NCBI GenBank assembly: GCA_037074705.1
Contig: CM073590.1
Span: 11,044,001-11,108,000 of the forward strand
Source: Zhengitettix transpicula
Lineage: Eukaryota; Arthropoda; Insecta; Orthoptera; Tetrigidae
Length of the DNA: 64,000 bases
Direction of reading: 5' to 3'
The notes under the pieces were generated by a model. The model was not told the origin of the DNA. It was given only the letters and a program-made list of their open reading frames with translations, and searched no databases. The translations under genes were made by a program, and so were the position numbers. Every line of letters starts with the position of its first letter. Positions within the stretch are counted from its first letter, which is position 1. Below are positions 11,091-21,889 of this stretch, piece after piece.

Positions 11091-12221
11091 CACATCTTTG
11101 CGGCACACTCGAAGATATTTAGACAGAAAAAATTAATTGTACATTTACTTCATTATTTACTGTCACTTTAAGCATGCGTTCGCTCAGAAATTCCGGAATG
11201 CATTTCAGTAGACGATATCCATTCCCGTTCAGTTTAATTTCTGCAAAAGAAGTTTTTTTCGAGAAAGGAAAGGAATAAAAAACGGACGGAGGTCCAACCT
11301 GAAAAAGACAAGATCATAAGCAACTAGAGAAGATGTGGGCACTTGAAATATGGGTCAGGATAATTGAGTAAAGGATGGAGAATTCTAATTAATTTTAAAT
11401 AACCGAAATTGTAAATTATTAGCTCAGACAATATCTTGAGATATACGTTTCTGTGGCCGTATATATCCATACTAATTAACCAATTTGAAAGGCACGGCGT
11501 TGTCTGTGATCGTCTCGAATACAGACCGTTTCCGTCAGTGGTGAAAATTTCGCCGCGAAAGGATAGAAAATGTAATGTAAACACTGGTAACGTGTTCTGC
11601 GTTTTGTGAACTGCTTACCAAACAGCCGACCTTTCAAAAGTAGCGATCAGCTGCAAGCCGCGTGTCGGTATGTTCTGTTCTGGCGAAAGTTACGAAGGGA
11701 AAACTCTATAAAGGTTCTACAGCTTATTATTATTAAAGAGCATCAGTCATTACACATTCACGTCCAAATATAGTCTGTAATTTATTCCAATTTCAGTTTA
11801 ATTTTCAAAACAGAAAGCATGTTTACACCACCTGACAATTTGTCTTCCTAGCTCTAGTCTAACTTTGCTGTAACTCTACTAATACAATAATTTATGTTAT
11901 ACTATAACTTAAATTAATGACAATTATATGTTATGGAAAAGTGAATCATAATACGAGCCTTTTCTTTCATCAAACAAATCCTTTCGCATCAGAAATTCAA
12001 AATGATAACGAAATGTAATACAGTATTGTCCAACAATGAATTAAAATTGAGTAAGAAAATATAAACCTGGAATTCAGAATTATGTGAAAACGAAACCACA
12101 ACACTTGAATAGTCTGAAAAAGGTAGACAGCAGGTTTTTGAAATTAGTTGATGTTAAAGAATACTTGAATCAAGAAAAACATATTTTTTCTGGAGAAACA
12201 GGTAGCATGAATTTAATTCAC
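11091..12221. other. No gene recognised
   Basis: A+T-rich. The 86-codon minus frame at 11324-11584 shows no known domain. Nothing else recognised. Confidence 0.6.
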
Positions 12222-12455
12222 GTAGTGGTAACTCCCCTTTAATAGCATAGGTAAGGGGGGATGCGGAAGGGTAGAGGAAGATAGCCTCGGATTAACTTGG
12301 GCCCCGGGAACAGCGAACAACTCTAACCATATATATACCTAAGGTCTGCGACCCCGGAATTTACACCTCTCGAAACAGGCCGAGGTGCCTGGGTTTGTGA
12401 GAACCTTAGTTCAAAAGCAGAGAGAAGAAGGCATCGCCAGAAAGGTAGAGTCTGC
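12222..12455 (-). mobile_element. R retroposon copy with internal deletion
   Basis: Minus-oriented copy. It passes from the 3' part (AACTCCCCTTTAATAGCA and the GGGTAGAGGAAG block) through GGGCCCCGGGA directly to the 5' part (GGTCTGCGACCCCGGAA, then AGGCCGAGGTGCC). The middle third, including the TACCTGATGCAGG block, is deleted. It is the first of three same-orientation R segments within 750 bp. Confidence 0.85.
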
Positions 12456-12462
12456 AGAAACA

Positions 12463-12697
12463 CCTTTTTTTTATGTAACAGGCTACATGATAGTCACCTG
12501 GAGGCAACTCCCCTTTAATAGCACGGAAAGGGATTGGAAATGCGGGATGTGGAAGGGAAGAGGAAGGTAGCCAAGGGTTAACTGGCGTCCACGGGGTATG
12601 GTTTAAAGATCCTACACGGCATTCGTCTAAAAGTGATGCAGGACAAACCCTAGAATACCTGCATCAAGTAGGTTACCCTTCCGATGGCGGGAACTGC
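12463..12697 (-). mobile_element. R retroposon copy, 5'-truncated
   Basis: Minus-oriented copy. It starts with the poly(A) tail seen as a T-run at 12464-12473, continues with AACAGGCTACATGATAG and AACTCCCCTTTAATAGCA, and ends near 12697 in the CCGATGGCGGGAACTGC block. The 5' half of the family is absent. Confidence 0.85.
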
Positions 12698-12968
12698 AGA
12701 AAAAAATCAGGAGAAGAAAGTGTAGATAGGCTATATATAGTCCACATAGTGGCCACTCCCCTTTTATAGCATAGGAAACGGACTGAAAGGGGATGCGGAA
12801 AGTTAGAGGTAAGTAACTAGGGTCCCCGGGCTATAGTTTAAGGGTCATACCCGGCAATTCGGCTAAAAGTGATGCAGGGAAAACCATAGAAAAATCTGCA
12901 TCAGGTAGGTCGGGCATTGGGTACTTGTCCCACGCCCTTCCGATAGCGGGAGAGGGGTTTGCTGTTAA
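12698..12968 (-). mobile_element. R retroposon copy, 5'-truncated
   Basis: Minus-oriented copy. It begins with a variant 3' end (AGAAAGTGTAGATAGGCTAT) also seen in the copy at 46.5 kb, then GTCCACATAGTGGCCACTCC. It ends near 12968 after CGATAGCGGGAGAGGGG. It directly follows the previous copy in the same orientation. Confidence 0.85.
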
Positions 12969-13216
12969 GTTTTGGCAAATATGATGTGGGGACGATTTGT
13001 TCTGACAGGGAGATATAATGTGAAATGTAGGATACAATACTCGGGGAATATATCAGTCACAATATAGAAATTGTGTACTTAGAATTGTGATATAAAAACG
13101 TTAGCGGTAAACGGAAGATAGTGAAACGCATTTAATAAGCCATATGGCTCGCTGTTAAAGTATTATTACTTCTACTCGCTATTTTAATGATAAAAATGAG
13201 AGTATATATATATAAT
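12969..13216. other. Short unannotated gap
   Basis: A+T-rich spacer ending in a (TA)n run at about 13204-13214 that abuts the next R copy. Confidence 0.6.
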
Positions 13217-13658
13217 CTCCGTTTTTGAACTAAGGTTCCACAAGCCGAGGCACCTCGGCCTGTTTTGAGAGGTGTATGTTCTGGGGTCGCAGACCTTGGG
13301 CATACGGTAAGAGTTGTCCGCTACTCCCATTGGAATAGTCGGCCAGCTGCCTCCTAAACTGGTCGAGGCACGGAGAAGGGAATGCTGGGTCCCCACAGCA
13401 AACTCCTCTCCCGCTATCGGAAGGGCGTGGGACAAGTACCCAATGCCCGACCTACCTGATGCAGGTTTTCCTAGGGTTTTCCCTGCATTTCTTTAGGCGA
13501 ATGCCAGGTAGGATCCTTAAAATATAGCCCGGGGGCCCTAGTAAACCCTTGGCTACCTTCCTCTACCCTTTCGCATCCCCCATTCAAATCCCTTCCTATG
13601 CTATTAAAGGGGAGTTGCCCAAAGTGGATTACCCTCAAGTAGCCTGTTGCCCAAAAAA
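13217..13658 (+). mobile_element. R retroposon copy
   Basis: Plus-oriented copy, nearly identical to the 9.5-10.0 kb copy from CTCCGTTTTTGAAC to the 3' end GTAGCCTGTTGCCC plus a short A-run. It lacks the first ~110 bases of the full-length copy. It sits between two (TA)n tracts (13204-13214 and 13659-13678), so the insertion target was probably a TA run and the duplication cannot be resolved. Its close match to the full-length copy indicates recent activity of this subfamily. Confidence 0.88.
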
Positions 13659-13678
13659 ATATATATATATATATATAT
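13659..13678. repeat. (AT)n microsatellite
   Basis: An uninterrupted AT run directly after the R poly(A) tail. Confidence 0.9.
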
Positions 13679-14539
13679 GAAAAAGCTATTAAATAGCTAT
13701 AATAGGTAAGAATGCATATGACATGGTACCTTCCGTGCAAATGCATAACGATGCATACATTTTGATTTATTTGAATACAGAATCAAATATGAGTTGTTTG
13801 GCTCATATTTGAGTTTGATTACTGTGGTAATGAATCTTCTTTTCTATATAAAGAGTTTTCCTTATCTTAGGAATAACGTATTTAGTAGCGTCATTATTAC
13901 GTCTGCTCCCACACACTGGTAGTTTGTTCTATTTATTGCTTTTCGCTTAGATAAACTCTCCGCTGTTGTGGAGAGTCAATTTAGAGCTTGAATTTGTTCC
14001 TGTCTTAATATTACGCAAGACTACCAGGAAGCGCGCAGCCTGCGGTTCTTCCAGGAAGAAACCCAAGGCAACTCCAGTATCACAATCAAATTACGAGTTC
14101 TCCGCACCGTTTCCACAAAAACATCCTTCCATATGAATGTTTTACCTTGAAACGAAAATCAAAAATATGCAAAACCATAAGATTTTATTCGCCACAGGTT
14201 AAAAACACACAATATAATATCGTATCCGGGTCGGAACGGCTGCTCGGATACCTTCTTGTTCTTCGTGATTGTCTTAGAAGAGTAATCTGTGACGTATTTT
14301 TTGTAGGTATGTGCATACATTCTGTCACTGATATTTGTAAACAAACGCATCCTGTATTTCGCCTTTTTATTAAATCTTTAAAATTCTTCTGTATTACAAC
14401 TTTTCAGAAAGTCACCAGTAAACCTTACCTACATTAGAATGATAATTTCACGCCCATATAACCTTGCATCTCATTCGAATAATTAAAGGCGAACATGTGG
14501 GGATCAATTCTCTCAAGTGGAACCTTACAGAAGTGAAGG
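13679..14539. other. No gene recognised
   Basis: A+T-rich. The 96-codon plus frame at 14147-14437 and the opposite frame at 14159-14350 have no recognisable domain. Confidence 0.6.
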
Positions 14540-14649
14540 AGGAGGCCCTGTTTGCTGATTTTCTCTCTGGTTTTGAATTACGGTTCCCATAAGCCGAGAA
14601 ACCTAGATTAGTTTTGAGAGGTGTATGTTCCGGAGTCGTTGACGTTGGG

Positions 14650-14932
14650 AATACATTATTATGAAAAACTTTACGTCTGATTGAAAATAATGAATAAGAA
14701 AGATAGCCAATTCAGACAAAAAAAGTGAAAATCTAAATACCACACACGTTTCTGGGATCCTTGTTCCTTTCGTCAGGTGCTTTTGAGTTTTGTCAACTGA
14801 CAAGTGCAGTTGTGACGCTCTAGGATCTTCTTCGCACCTGACGAAAGGGACAAGGATCACAGAAACGTTGTGTGGTATTTATATTATCACTTTTTGTCTG
14901 AATTGGCCATCTTTCTTATTCAATACATTATT
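14650..14932. mobile_element. Penelope-type inverted terminal-repeat unit with 13-bp target duplication
   Basis: A 257-bp insertion (14663-14919) flanked by exact AATACATTATTAT at 14650-14662 and 14920-14932. The left arm is the reverse complement of the right arm. Both include ACGTTTCTGGGAT-type cores, the CACCTGACGAAAGGGACAAG block and the TCTGAATTGGC..ATCTTTCTTATTC end. Here the left arm carries the extra terminal piece (ACGTCTGATTGAAAATAATG), the opposite of the 6.5 kb unit. A single-copy spacer of about 50 bases separates the arms (TTGTCAACTGACAAGTGCAG). No open frame of note. Confidence 0.9.
14838..14866 (+). ncRNA. Hammerhead-like ribozyme core (candidate)
   Basis: CTGACGA at 14838-14844 and GAAAC at 14862-14866 match the two conserved hammerhead strands (CUGANGA and GAAA). 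Between them the consensus of the copies can pair as GGGA/TCCC (stem II). In this copy TCCC is mutated to TCAC. A short stem III of the kind reported for Penelope-like elements (AC...GT followed by A) is possible at 14864-14877. Stem I is not evident. The assignment rests on family knowledge and is tentative. Confidence 0.35.
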
Positions 14933-15205
14933 ATTGTTTTTGGGCCAGAAGCCCTCTTGGGCATAGGATTTTTTATAGTTTTTATTGGGAGGGGGGATAG
15001 GGGTAGGGGCATAATAAAGCAAGAGTTGTCTTCTGTTCGCATTGGAACAGTCGGGCAGCTGCCCCCTAAAATGGGTTGAGGCATAGAGAAGGAAATCTTA
15101 AACTATAGCTCGGTTCCCCTAATTAAACTCTTAGCTAACTATATCACCCTTTCCTTTATGTACTATTAAAAGGGAGAGGCCACTCATGAATTATGCTCTT
15201 TAAAT

Positions 15206-16500
15206 AAAAGAGTAATTAAAAATAAAATTGTTCCTAATTATCGCTATAACGTTTAACAAACGCATGCCAGAAATACAACTACAGATGCAAGTTTCATTGT
15301 AATATCCCAATTGCTTCACTTAAGTTCAGAATAACAAGCATAGGGCTTGTTTCACCTAGTTGCATTCTGTAGTACCTACATCGAGAAATGGAAACGTCAT
15401 CACACGTTTACTTATACACGTATGAGAGGTTATTAATTATGGATATTTAAAAACACATTGATTTATAAAATTATTTGTTTGGGTAAAATTGAACTGTAGA
15501 TACTCAATTAATACCACAGTATATTCTAAAGGAAACAAGTCAAAAGAGGGGACGATTAATAGTCATTTAACGAGTTGTATTTGTTAGTGTACTAAAGCAA
15601 AGTTATACGGAAACTTTCTAGGGATCAGGCTGTAAATGCTGCAATATAGTTTAACAGCGCGTACCACGAGGGCCACATGGAAGTGGTTGTTTTTACCCTG
15701 GCATACTATACAAGCTATTCAAAGTTTATGTAACGCTCTGACCACTCACGTATATACTAGTATATGTATTGCGATAATTCAAACCAAAGAAGGAAAAATC
15801 GATTCTAAAAGTACGCAGCGAGTGAGAATACGATACATTTTAGTGACACTATCAATGGAATTGATAGTCGCAGATCACGAATAAAGATATGATAGACTAT
15901 TTACGAATTACATACCTGCATATATGTTTTCCTCTTTCTAAATTAGTTTTATGTTCTTCAAATATTCTACATATTTTTCAATTCAGAATGTCCGAAAAAT
16001 AAAGACAACATTTTGTAGCTTTATAGTCTATTAATAGACGGCACTAGAATGGTTATTTTTAAAAAAATTATTTAATAAAAATCAAAGTTTTTTTCGATTA
16101 TTTTATCGCAACGAAGAGAAACATGTCCGAGAAATGTTTTCCCAAACACTGGATTGGTACAGTATGTCCTATCGATTTATTTTTCTGTGTTAATTTAAAG
16201 AACGTTGTTTGTGCTGTAAAAATACGTGATTTATATTATTGCGTGAAAGGATGGTATAATCTGTAACTTCCATCACCCCAGACATGATTCATCGATCGTG
16301 GTTAGAAACATAATACAGCTTACACGTCTGTCGCGACACACAGTGCTCATATGGACAGCTATATACATAGGGGGAAAAAACCTGAAAATCCTCGTGCCAT
16401 GCAGTAGAAAGTACTGAAAATCGCAACATAACGCCATTCCTTTTTCCGAATTCCTGCACATACGTATAATACGATTTTTTTTATCATAAAAACATAATTA
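15206..16500. other. No gene recognised
   Basis: A+T-rich. Frames at 15636-15884 (plus) and 16273-16461 (minus) show no known domain. Confidence 0.6.
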
Positions 16501-17459
16501 TATGAACTTGGTTTTCTCCAACAAGAAACTTCTTAAAAAACTTGAAGTCATCCACAAAACAGAACTAAGGATCGTAACTAGATACCTCCACACTTCTCTC
16601 ATCGGAAACATACTGGAAGAAGCCAAAGAACCTCACTTCACCCACAGACGATTTTCCCTAGCTATAAAATACGTCCTGAAAGCAATCACATCCAACAACG
16701 ACGTCATCAGAAACGACATCACGCCCCATTGAAAACCGTACTCACACTAAACCTACAAAATTCACCACACCCTACGCAAGATTCAAGTGCATTCCAAAGA
16801 TGACAATTCTCCGATATAGCCCCCTCCCACCTTGGAAATTCCGTGTGATTAACCCTGATACCTCCTTCAATGCGGTCTTCAACCAACATCTCAGCCAAGA
16901 AGAATGTAAATACAAATTTTTACAACGGTGCCGCAAATGTTACGGCATTAATCATTTACTGGCCCGACGGTTTGAAGAAAAACTCTGGAGCATGCAGCGC
17001 CACCCTCTACGACAAATACGCCCATCGACTTCCCTTAACCCCTCAGACTCTTTCCTAACCGCCGAATTATTCGCCATACAAATTCTCATGTCATCATCCC
17101 CCAAAATAAAATACATCATCTTCACCGATTCCTTCACATAAAAAATCTCCAACACCTCACCGACAGAAGAAGCCCAAAATTCTTCCAATGGATCGGTACT
17201 ATACAGCAGAATTGACAAGTCAATTAACAACTTCTGTGCCATCTGCTTCAATCCACAAACAACAAGAAGAGACCAAGTTGTATTAAGTAGAATCAAGCAC
17301 CGAGCACTCCAAATTAACCCACCTCCACTTAATTACGATGTCCCTCCTCCTACCAGTGATCGGCGTGACACCCAAATCACCATAGCATCGAGACTTGCAG
17401 AACTCCTCAGAATTCCTAAACAGAATCATGTAACAAATGAATACTTCGCTGAACTATAA
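16501..17459 (+). mobile_element. LINE remnant: RT C-terminus plus RNase H domain
   Basis: The first open part (16502-16732, 76 codons) carries LLKKLEVIHKTELRIVTRYL and EEAKEPHFTHRRFSLAIKY, the post-RT linker of I/jockey-type LINEs. After a stop, PPWKFRVINPDTSF is followed by a split RNase H domain. PDGLKKNSGACSA (degenerate first motif) lies in one frame at about 16960-17000, and SFLTAELFAI (conserved Glu) and YIIFTDSFT (conserved Asp) lie in the next frame at about 17045-17140. A third segment at 17262-17459 reads TTRRDQVVLSRIKHRAL and runs open to a TAA. An RNase H domain after RT is known in I, R1, LOA and related clades. At least two frameshifts and one stop inactivate the copy. I find no poly(A) tail or clear target duplication. 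Confidence 0.88.
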
Positions 17460-18100
17460 ATCCCCAACAAATGTAACCTCTATTTGCACTTAATTATTGT
17501 ACTTATATTATACAGCTGGCGATAATAACATAGCCGTTAATGCGACATAAAACAAAATTTAAAAAATTTGTTTTAACTAATCTCTTCCGGCACCGCCCTG
17601 TTTTGATGAACGTCGCGCGTCCAAATTTTCGTGTTTTATGAGACGAAACTTTTATTTGTAAAAACAGTCCCATCATCATGAGTGTTCCCAGTTCAATTTT
17701 ATAGAAGCCATACTTGGCAAAGCATACCAAATCTTTTAAGCTTGTTTAGCATTTACTTTCATATTGATGTATTGCGGAGAATTTGAATTTCACCGTGTTG
17801 ACCTGAACTGTGATCATTTTGTTTATTCAACAATCAACCTCGTTCTGCACACTATCTTACTTTCCGAACAGGCACCGATTTAAAAAGTAAATGCAGTTCT
17901 GATTTGAGAAGTGGAAATGATGTAAAGGATTTATTTATGATCACGTATGTTTATAATTTGTATGTAAGCTGTTATGCTATTCTTTTCCGAACAGATTTGT
18001 TGTGAACTCTTTGGTTGTGTTACAAGCAATCGAGTGCACTGCGTCCAGATGTAGGTACTGTACTGCCGTACGGTAAACAGACAATAATAGTAAACCATAA
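17460..18100. other. No gene recognised
   Basis: A+T-rich. A 75-codon minus frame (17503-17730) is unrecognised. Confidence 0.6.
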
Positions 18101-18330
18101 ACAGGCAATCGGGGGCGTTATGGCTTCATCCGCGGGGACCCATTAGTACGTTGCCATTAATCAGACATTTCTTCTCCCCTGTTATGGATTCGGCGGCAAA
18201 TTGAATTCAAATGGCCGCAATTACGATGATCGGTCGAGAGCCTGCTTTTCGAAATATGGCCACATGCTCCCGTGTCCCCGCCTCATTCAATTTAAACCAC
18301 AAAACAGCTACTATACGTCAACAACTATGC
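18101..18330. promoter_or_regulatory. G+C-richer noncoding patch, possible regulatory element
   Basis: This patch is distinctly richer in G+C than its surroundings and has no long open frame. It contains homeodomain-type cores (CCATTAATC near 18150-18160, CAATTACG near 18215-18225). It does not match any repeat in the window. In A+T-rich insect genomes such patches can be conserved noncoding elements, but conservation cannot be tested here. Confidence 0.2.
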
Positions 18331-18810
18331 GACTCAACTTACGTCAAGAGTGATGATGGAATGTAAATTTGTTTCTTTATGATTACATATTATGAATTTT
18401 TGGTCGCCCTAGTATTGCACGAACAATTGAACTGCTGCCAACTTTTATTAAACTTTCCAAAGGTCAGAAGTTTTTACCGTTGATTACCACGCAATTAATT
18501 CAATAATAATTATATTTTACCGTTATTAATATAAGATTTTATTTAAATTGATGTTTTTTTACGTTTTGTATTCTCTTTCGATTGCAATATTGCAACTTCC
18601 CGTTCTCTTCAAAACATACCAATGATAAACCAAATTAAATAGAAATTTCCGGTCATATTGATGGTCAAAAACCAGTGTAAATATTTTAATTAATTTCACA
18701 TAATATATTACATAGAACCTAACTAGAGAAATTACAAAACAAGATATGTTATTGATGCAGATGCGTTCAAAGTATGCAAATTACCGTAGATACTGAAGTA
18801 ACCCATAAAC
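18331..18810. other. No gene recognised
   Basis: A+T-rich sequence, nothing recognisable. Confidence 0.6.
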
Positions 18811-18960
18811 AGACGAAATTACGTGATAAAATAAATACCACACAACGTTTACGCACTCCTTGTTGCATTTATAAGTTGAATCAAGTAAAGATAGACTCGC
18901 AAGAACGAAAAACCACATAGGCCAGGTGACGAACTCAAAAGCGAAGCTAAAACGAACTCA
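18811..18960 (-). mobile_element. Diverged Penelope terminal-repeat fragment
   Basis: The stretch matches the left-arm pattern of the Penelope units: GTGATAAAATAAATACCACA and CAACGTTT near 18822-18850, then a diverged middle, and AGGTGACGAACTCAAAAGCG near 18923-18943, similar to 6570-6590. It is heavily degraded, and no partner arm or target duplication is visible. Confidence 0.55.
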
Positions 18961-20112
18961 ATCGCAAAGCAATAATTTTATCAATTAATTAGGTCTGTTA
19001 ATCTGCTTATTCTTTATCTAATTACGACATTGTAATTCCTTTGATGACTCTGGGTTAGTCGACTTCGACTGTATTACTGTAGGTTCGGGACAATTAGCTG
19101 TTTCCTAAAGATATTGGTACAAACAGCCTCAACATTGCCTGAAGGCTTCATTACAGAATATATTTGGATAATTAGAGCAAATCGAGACCTATTTACGTAC
19201 CACGAAGCAATTATTGCAGGTCATTAGTTTTCAAGAACTAATAATGTACAAAAAAAAAGAAATGTTACATATTTTTATCTTTTGTTTTTAGAATTGTAAA
19301 AACATCACATAACTCAACTCACAGGTAGTCAGAATGCATTACCCTGGCACAATACCAGCAGTTTGACGAAACAAAACTCAATTAAGTTCAATTTATTTGG
19401 TCTAACGGGAATTATTTACTTTTATTGAGCAAGTTTTTGAGGTTATGAATCAATAGAAGTCACATGAAGTCAAAATATGAGGGACTATTTCGATGCTCAT
19501 CTTGGAGAATAGCGTTCGATTTGTGAGCAGAAAACGAAAGTGCCACTCATCGCGCACTGACTCTTTCATATGAGTCTATATGCACGATATTTTTATTCGC
19601 GTTTGTATGAGATGCCTTCAAGTTCAGCTATAGATGTAGATTAATTTTAACAAACACTTCTTGAGAAGAAACCAAAAACCGGCGTCCTGAACGTGCAACA
19701 TCTGCTACAATGTTCTTATGGCCACGTTTAAATTCATTTGTAATCATTAATTGGTGTAGAGTGCAGGCACAAAGTCTAAATGAAATTTCTTCTGTTTAGT
19801 TTGGCACAATTTATAAATAAATATGTTATATTTTACTACGTTAGGAGATCACTAATGCATGCTAGCTACCTAAACGGAACTATTGGTGTTTTCGCAAACA
19901 TCAAGGACAGAAAATAAGTTCCATGTAAACACGGTGTAAGGGATATTTATCGAAAAACTTATCAATTCTTTCATTCTATAACAGATTGGTACAGATCCGG
20001 AAATAATTCGGGTAACATCAAGGGATCTTTAAACGCATCAGTTGGTAGGCAAATCAATTGTCGAATATTCGTCACATTGAGACATCGGGAAAGTTCACGC
20101 TTTGACTTTTAC
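18961..20112. other. No gene recognised
   Basis: A+T-rich sequence with no recognisable feature. Confidence 0.6.
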
Positions 20113-20300
20113 TTGGTTCCTAGCCCACAAACCGCAGCTCTGGTCTCGGCCAGAGAAGAAAGCGAGACACTGCAATCGATTGACATGCTTCCTAGGGTGA
20201 CGCTGACGAAAGGATCTCTTTTTCTGCCACCAATAACTGGTTTCCAAAGTTGCTCCACGCCGTCATGAATCATCCGCCACGCCTTAGTGCCCAATGAAAG
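20113..20300 (-). other. Candidate internal exon, unrecognised product
   Basis: On the minus strand, an open frame runs from an acceptor-like TACGCTGTGCAG ending at 20301 to a donor-like GTAAAAGT starting at 20112. The putative 188-bp exon encodes about 62 residues, beginning LSLGTKAWRMIHDGVEQLW and including GGRKRDPFVSVTLGSMSID. Its base composition is near even, clearly above the surrounding sequence. It is not part of any repeat seen here. I recognise no domain. The frame extends upstream as a 124-codon ORF to 20483, but that part is A+T-rich. It could be a chance open frame. Confidence 0.25.
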
Positions 20301-21463
20301 CTGCACAGCGTAAAATCGAACTGTCTTTTTTAAAATTACATCAATATAAAATAGTACGTTACAATTTTTTCGAACCGCTTTAATTGTAGTCGACTTTCGG
20401 GTCACTAGGTAAGGTTTAATTTCAGCGTGTAAACAAAACGTTTTGAACACCCGATGTTCGTGAAATAAATTTAATGCATACATATACGATTAAGAAGCCA
20501 AAGATCATAAACATTGGTTGCTATTAGCAATTTACACCTACTCAGGTTAATGCGATCTCACTATATCGCTAAATAATTACTTGAATGAAACTAATACCGT
20601 AAAACTTTTCCCTATCGAAGTAGTGTAATAAGACAGTCTTCATTCCGTAGTTGGAATTACACCCACCGATTAATAGATAAAACATCAAATTAGTTTAAGG
20701 ATCTAGTTTCTCTAATAGTCATGGGCTTATGTTTTCACACACACGTGACGCTCTTCTACTTAGCGTGCTCTTATTCAGTCACTACACGTTGTGCAGACAA
20801 ACACGATTATTCTGCACACGTCACAGGTGTGTGTATTTAATCACAATGAAGAGGATGTCGCCGGGAAGTGACACACGTCACACACGTGTAGTTTTACGAG
20901 AGCGGGGACCAACTCGTCCAATCGTTGAGAAAATAACAAAATCTTTTAATAAGAGGCAACACTTCATATTTTAGGTCTTGCAATGGCATCCCATACCACT
21001 CGTACTTAGTACACTATTCCCGAATTTATTAATCGGTCTGTTTATTGACAGCAGAAGTACTGAGAGAGTGATAAATTATTTATTGTGTTAAAATATAAAC
21101 ATACAGTTATTTATACTGTTGGCTGTATGTAGTTCTTCTCTTCTATATACGGCATTGTACACGTATAACGAGGACACCCAGTGTCGTCCTTCGAGATGAT
21201 CCTCCTCAATTAAACTTGTTGCATGATTAGTATTAAGCCTTGATCTAAATGGTGTTTAGATACTACTAGTTATTTATAATACAGTTATTTACGCTAAGTC
21301 CGCCTCAATTTCAGGGATATTTATGCAAGTTATCGAGCTATCATATGGACAAAGCGTGGACAAAAAAATGAGGAAAATATTGAACCAATTAAGCCCAGTA
21401 TTACTGTCCATTGCATTCCTCCAGCACGGACTAAGCAGAAAACGCACTTTTGTGAAGGTTTAC
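20301..21463. other. No gene recognised
   Basis: A+T-rich apart from CACACGTG-rich tracts near 20738-20895. The 81-codon plus frame at 20729-20974 shows no known domain. Confidence 0.6.
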
Positions 21464-21683
21464 CTTTGGGTCCGAAGAGGCCTCCCCAGGCCCAGGGGAT
21501 GAACGTGTCCGCGTGGGCGGGCGCCTCTGCGGGTGCCGTACCGAAGGCTCGGAACATGTCTCTCCACTGCAGAGTCCGCGCGCGCGAGCCAGCTGCAGGT
21601 GAAAGTGTTGTCGGAGGGGGGCACCTCCCCCCCACTCCGTGGTGGCCTTCACCTTGCTGCTCCTGGTCCGACAGCTTCCGCAC
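21464..21683 (-). other. Candidate host exon in a G+C-rich island
   Basis: Bases 21430-21810 form the most G+C-rich island of the window. On the minus strand a frame open from 21683 reads SRARTLQWRDMFRAFGTAP and TFIPWAWGGLFGPK. At 21464 it meets AAAG|GTAAAC, a good splice-donor match. A methionine codon lies at 21557-21555, and CAG acceptor-like sites (TTTCACCTGCAG, GACTCTGCAG) lie just upstream of it. This could be an early coding exon of a minus-strand gene. Alternative frames on both strands are also open because of the base composition (for example 21466-21729 plus and 21431-21811 minus). I do not recognise the protein. Confidence 0.3.
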
Positions 21684-21889
21684 GTTCCGTTCCGCGCTTT
21701 TGTCAACACTCCCTCTACCGCAATCATAACACGCGCACTGCCCACAAGTCTCCGTACGCTATTCTGAACGGAGCTGCTGGACTGCACCTGCATCCACGAC
21801 GGAGGCAACACATCGGAATTTATCTAGATCTGATGGCCGATAACTAGTTAAGAGATTTAGGTCGGGAAAGTGATATATCTAGATCTAAA
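21684..21889. other. G+C-rich flank of the candidate exon
   Basis: Continuation of the G+C-rich island to about 21810, then a return to A+T-rich sequence. On the minus strand it contains another donor-like site (AGCAAG|GTGAAG, near 21655), so it might hold 5' untranslated or further coding sequence of the same hypothetical gene. Confidence 0.3.

Larger units (their letters stand above)
14540..15205 (+). mobile_element. R retroposon copy, diverged and split by a Penelope unit
   Basis: Plus-oriented diverged copy. The 5' part is 14540-14649 (TTTTCTCTCTGGTTTTGAAT, GTTCCCATAAGCCGAG, GAGAGGTGTATGTTCCGG). It then breaks at GGGAATACATTATTAT and resumes at about 15015 (AGAGTTGTCTTCTGTTCGCA, GGAACAGTCGGGCAGCTGCC) through to the 3' end near 15205. 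Bases 14940-15010 are poorly matching. The interruption is the 257-bp Penelope-type unit listed separately, so this R copy is older than that insertion. Confidence 0.85.

Noticed and set aside
12385..12570. Plus-strand ORF across two R copies
   Set aside because: It spans the junction between two independent R segments and reads them antisense.
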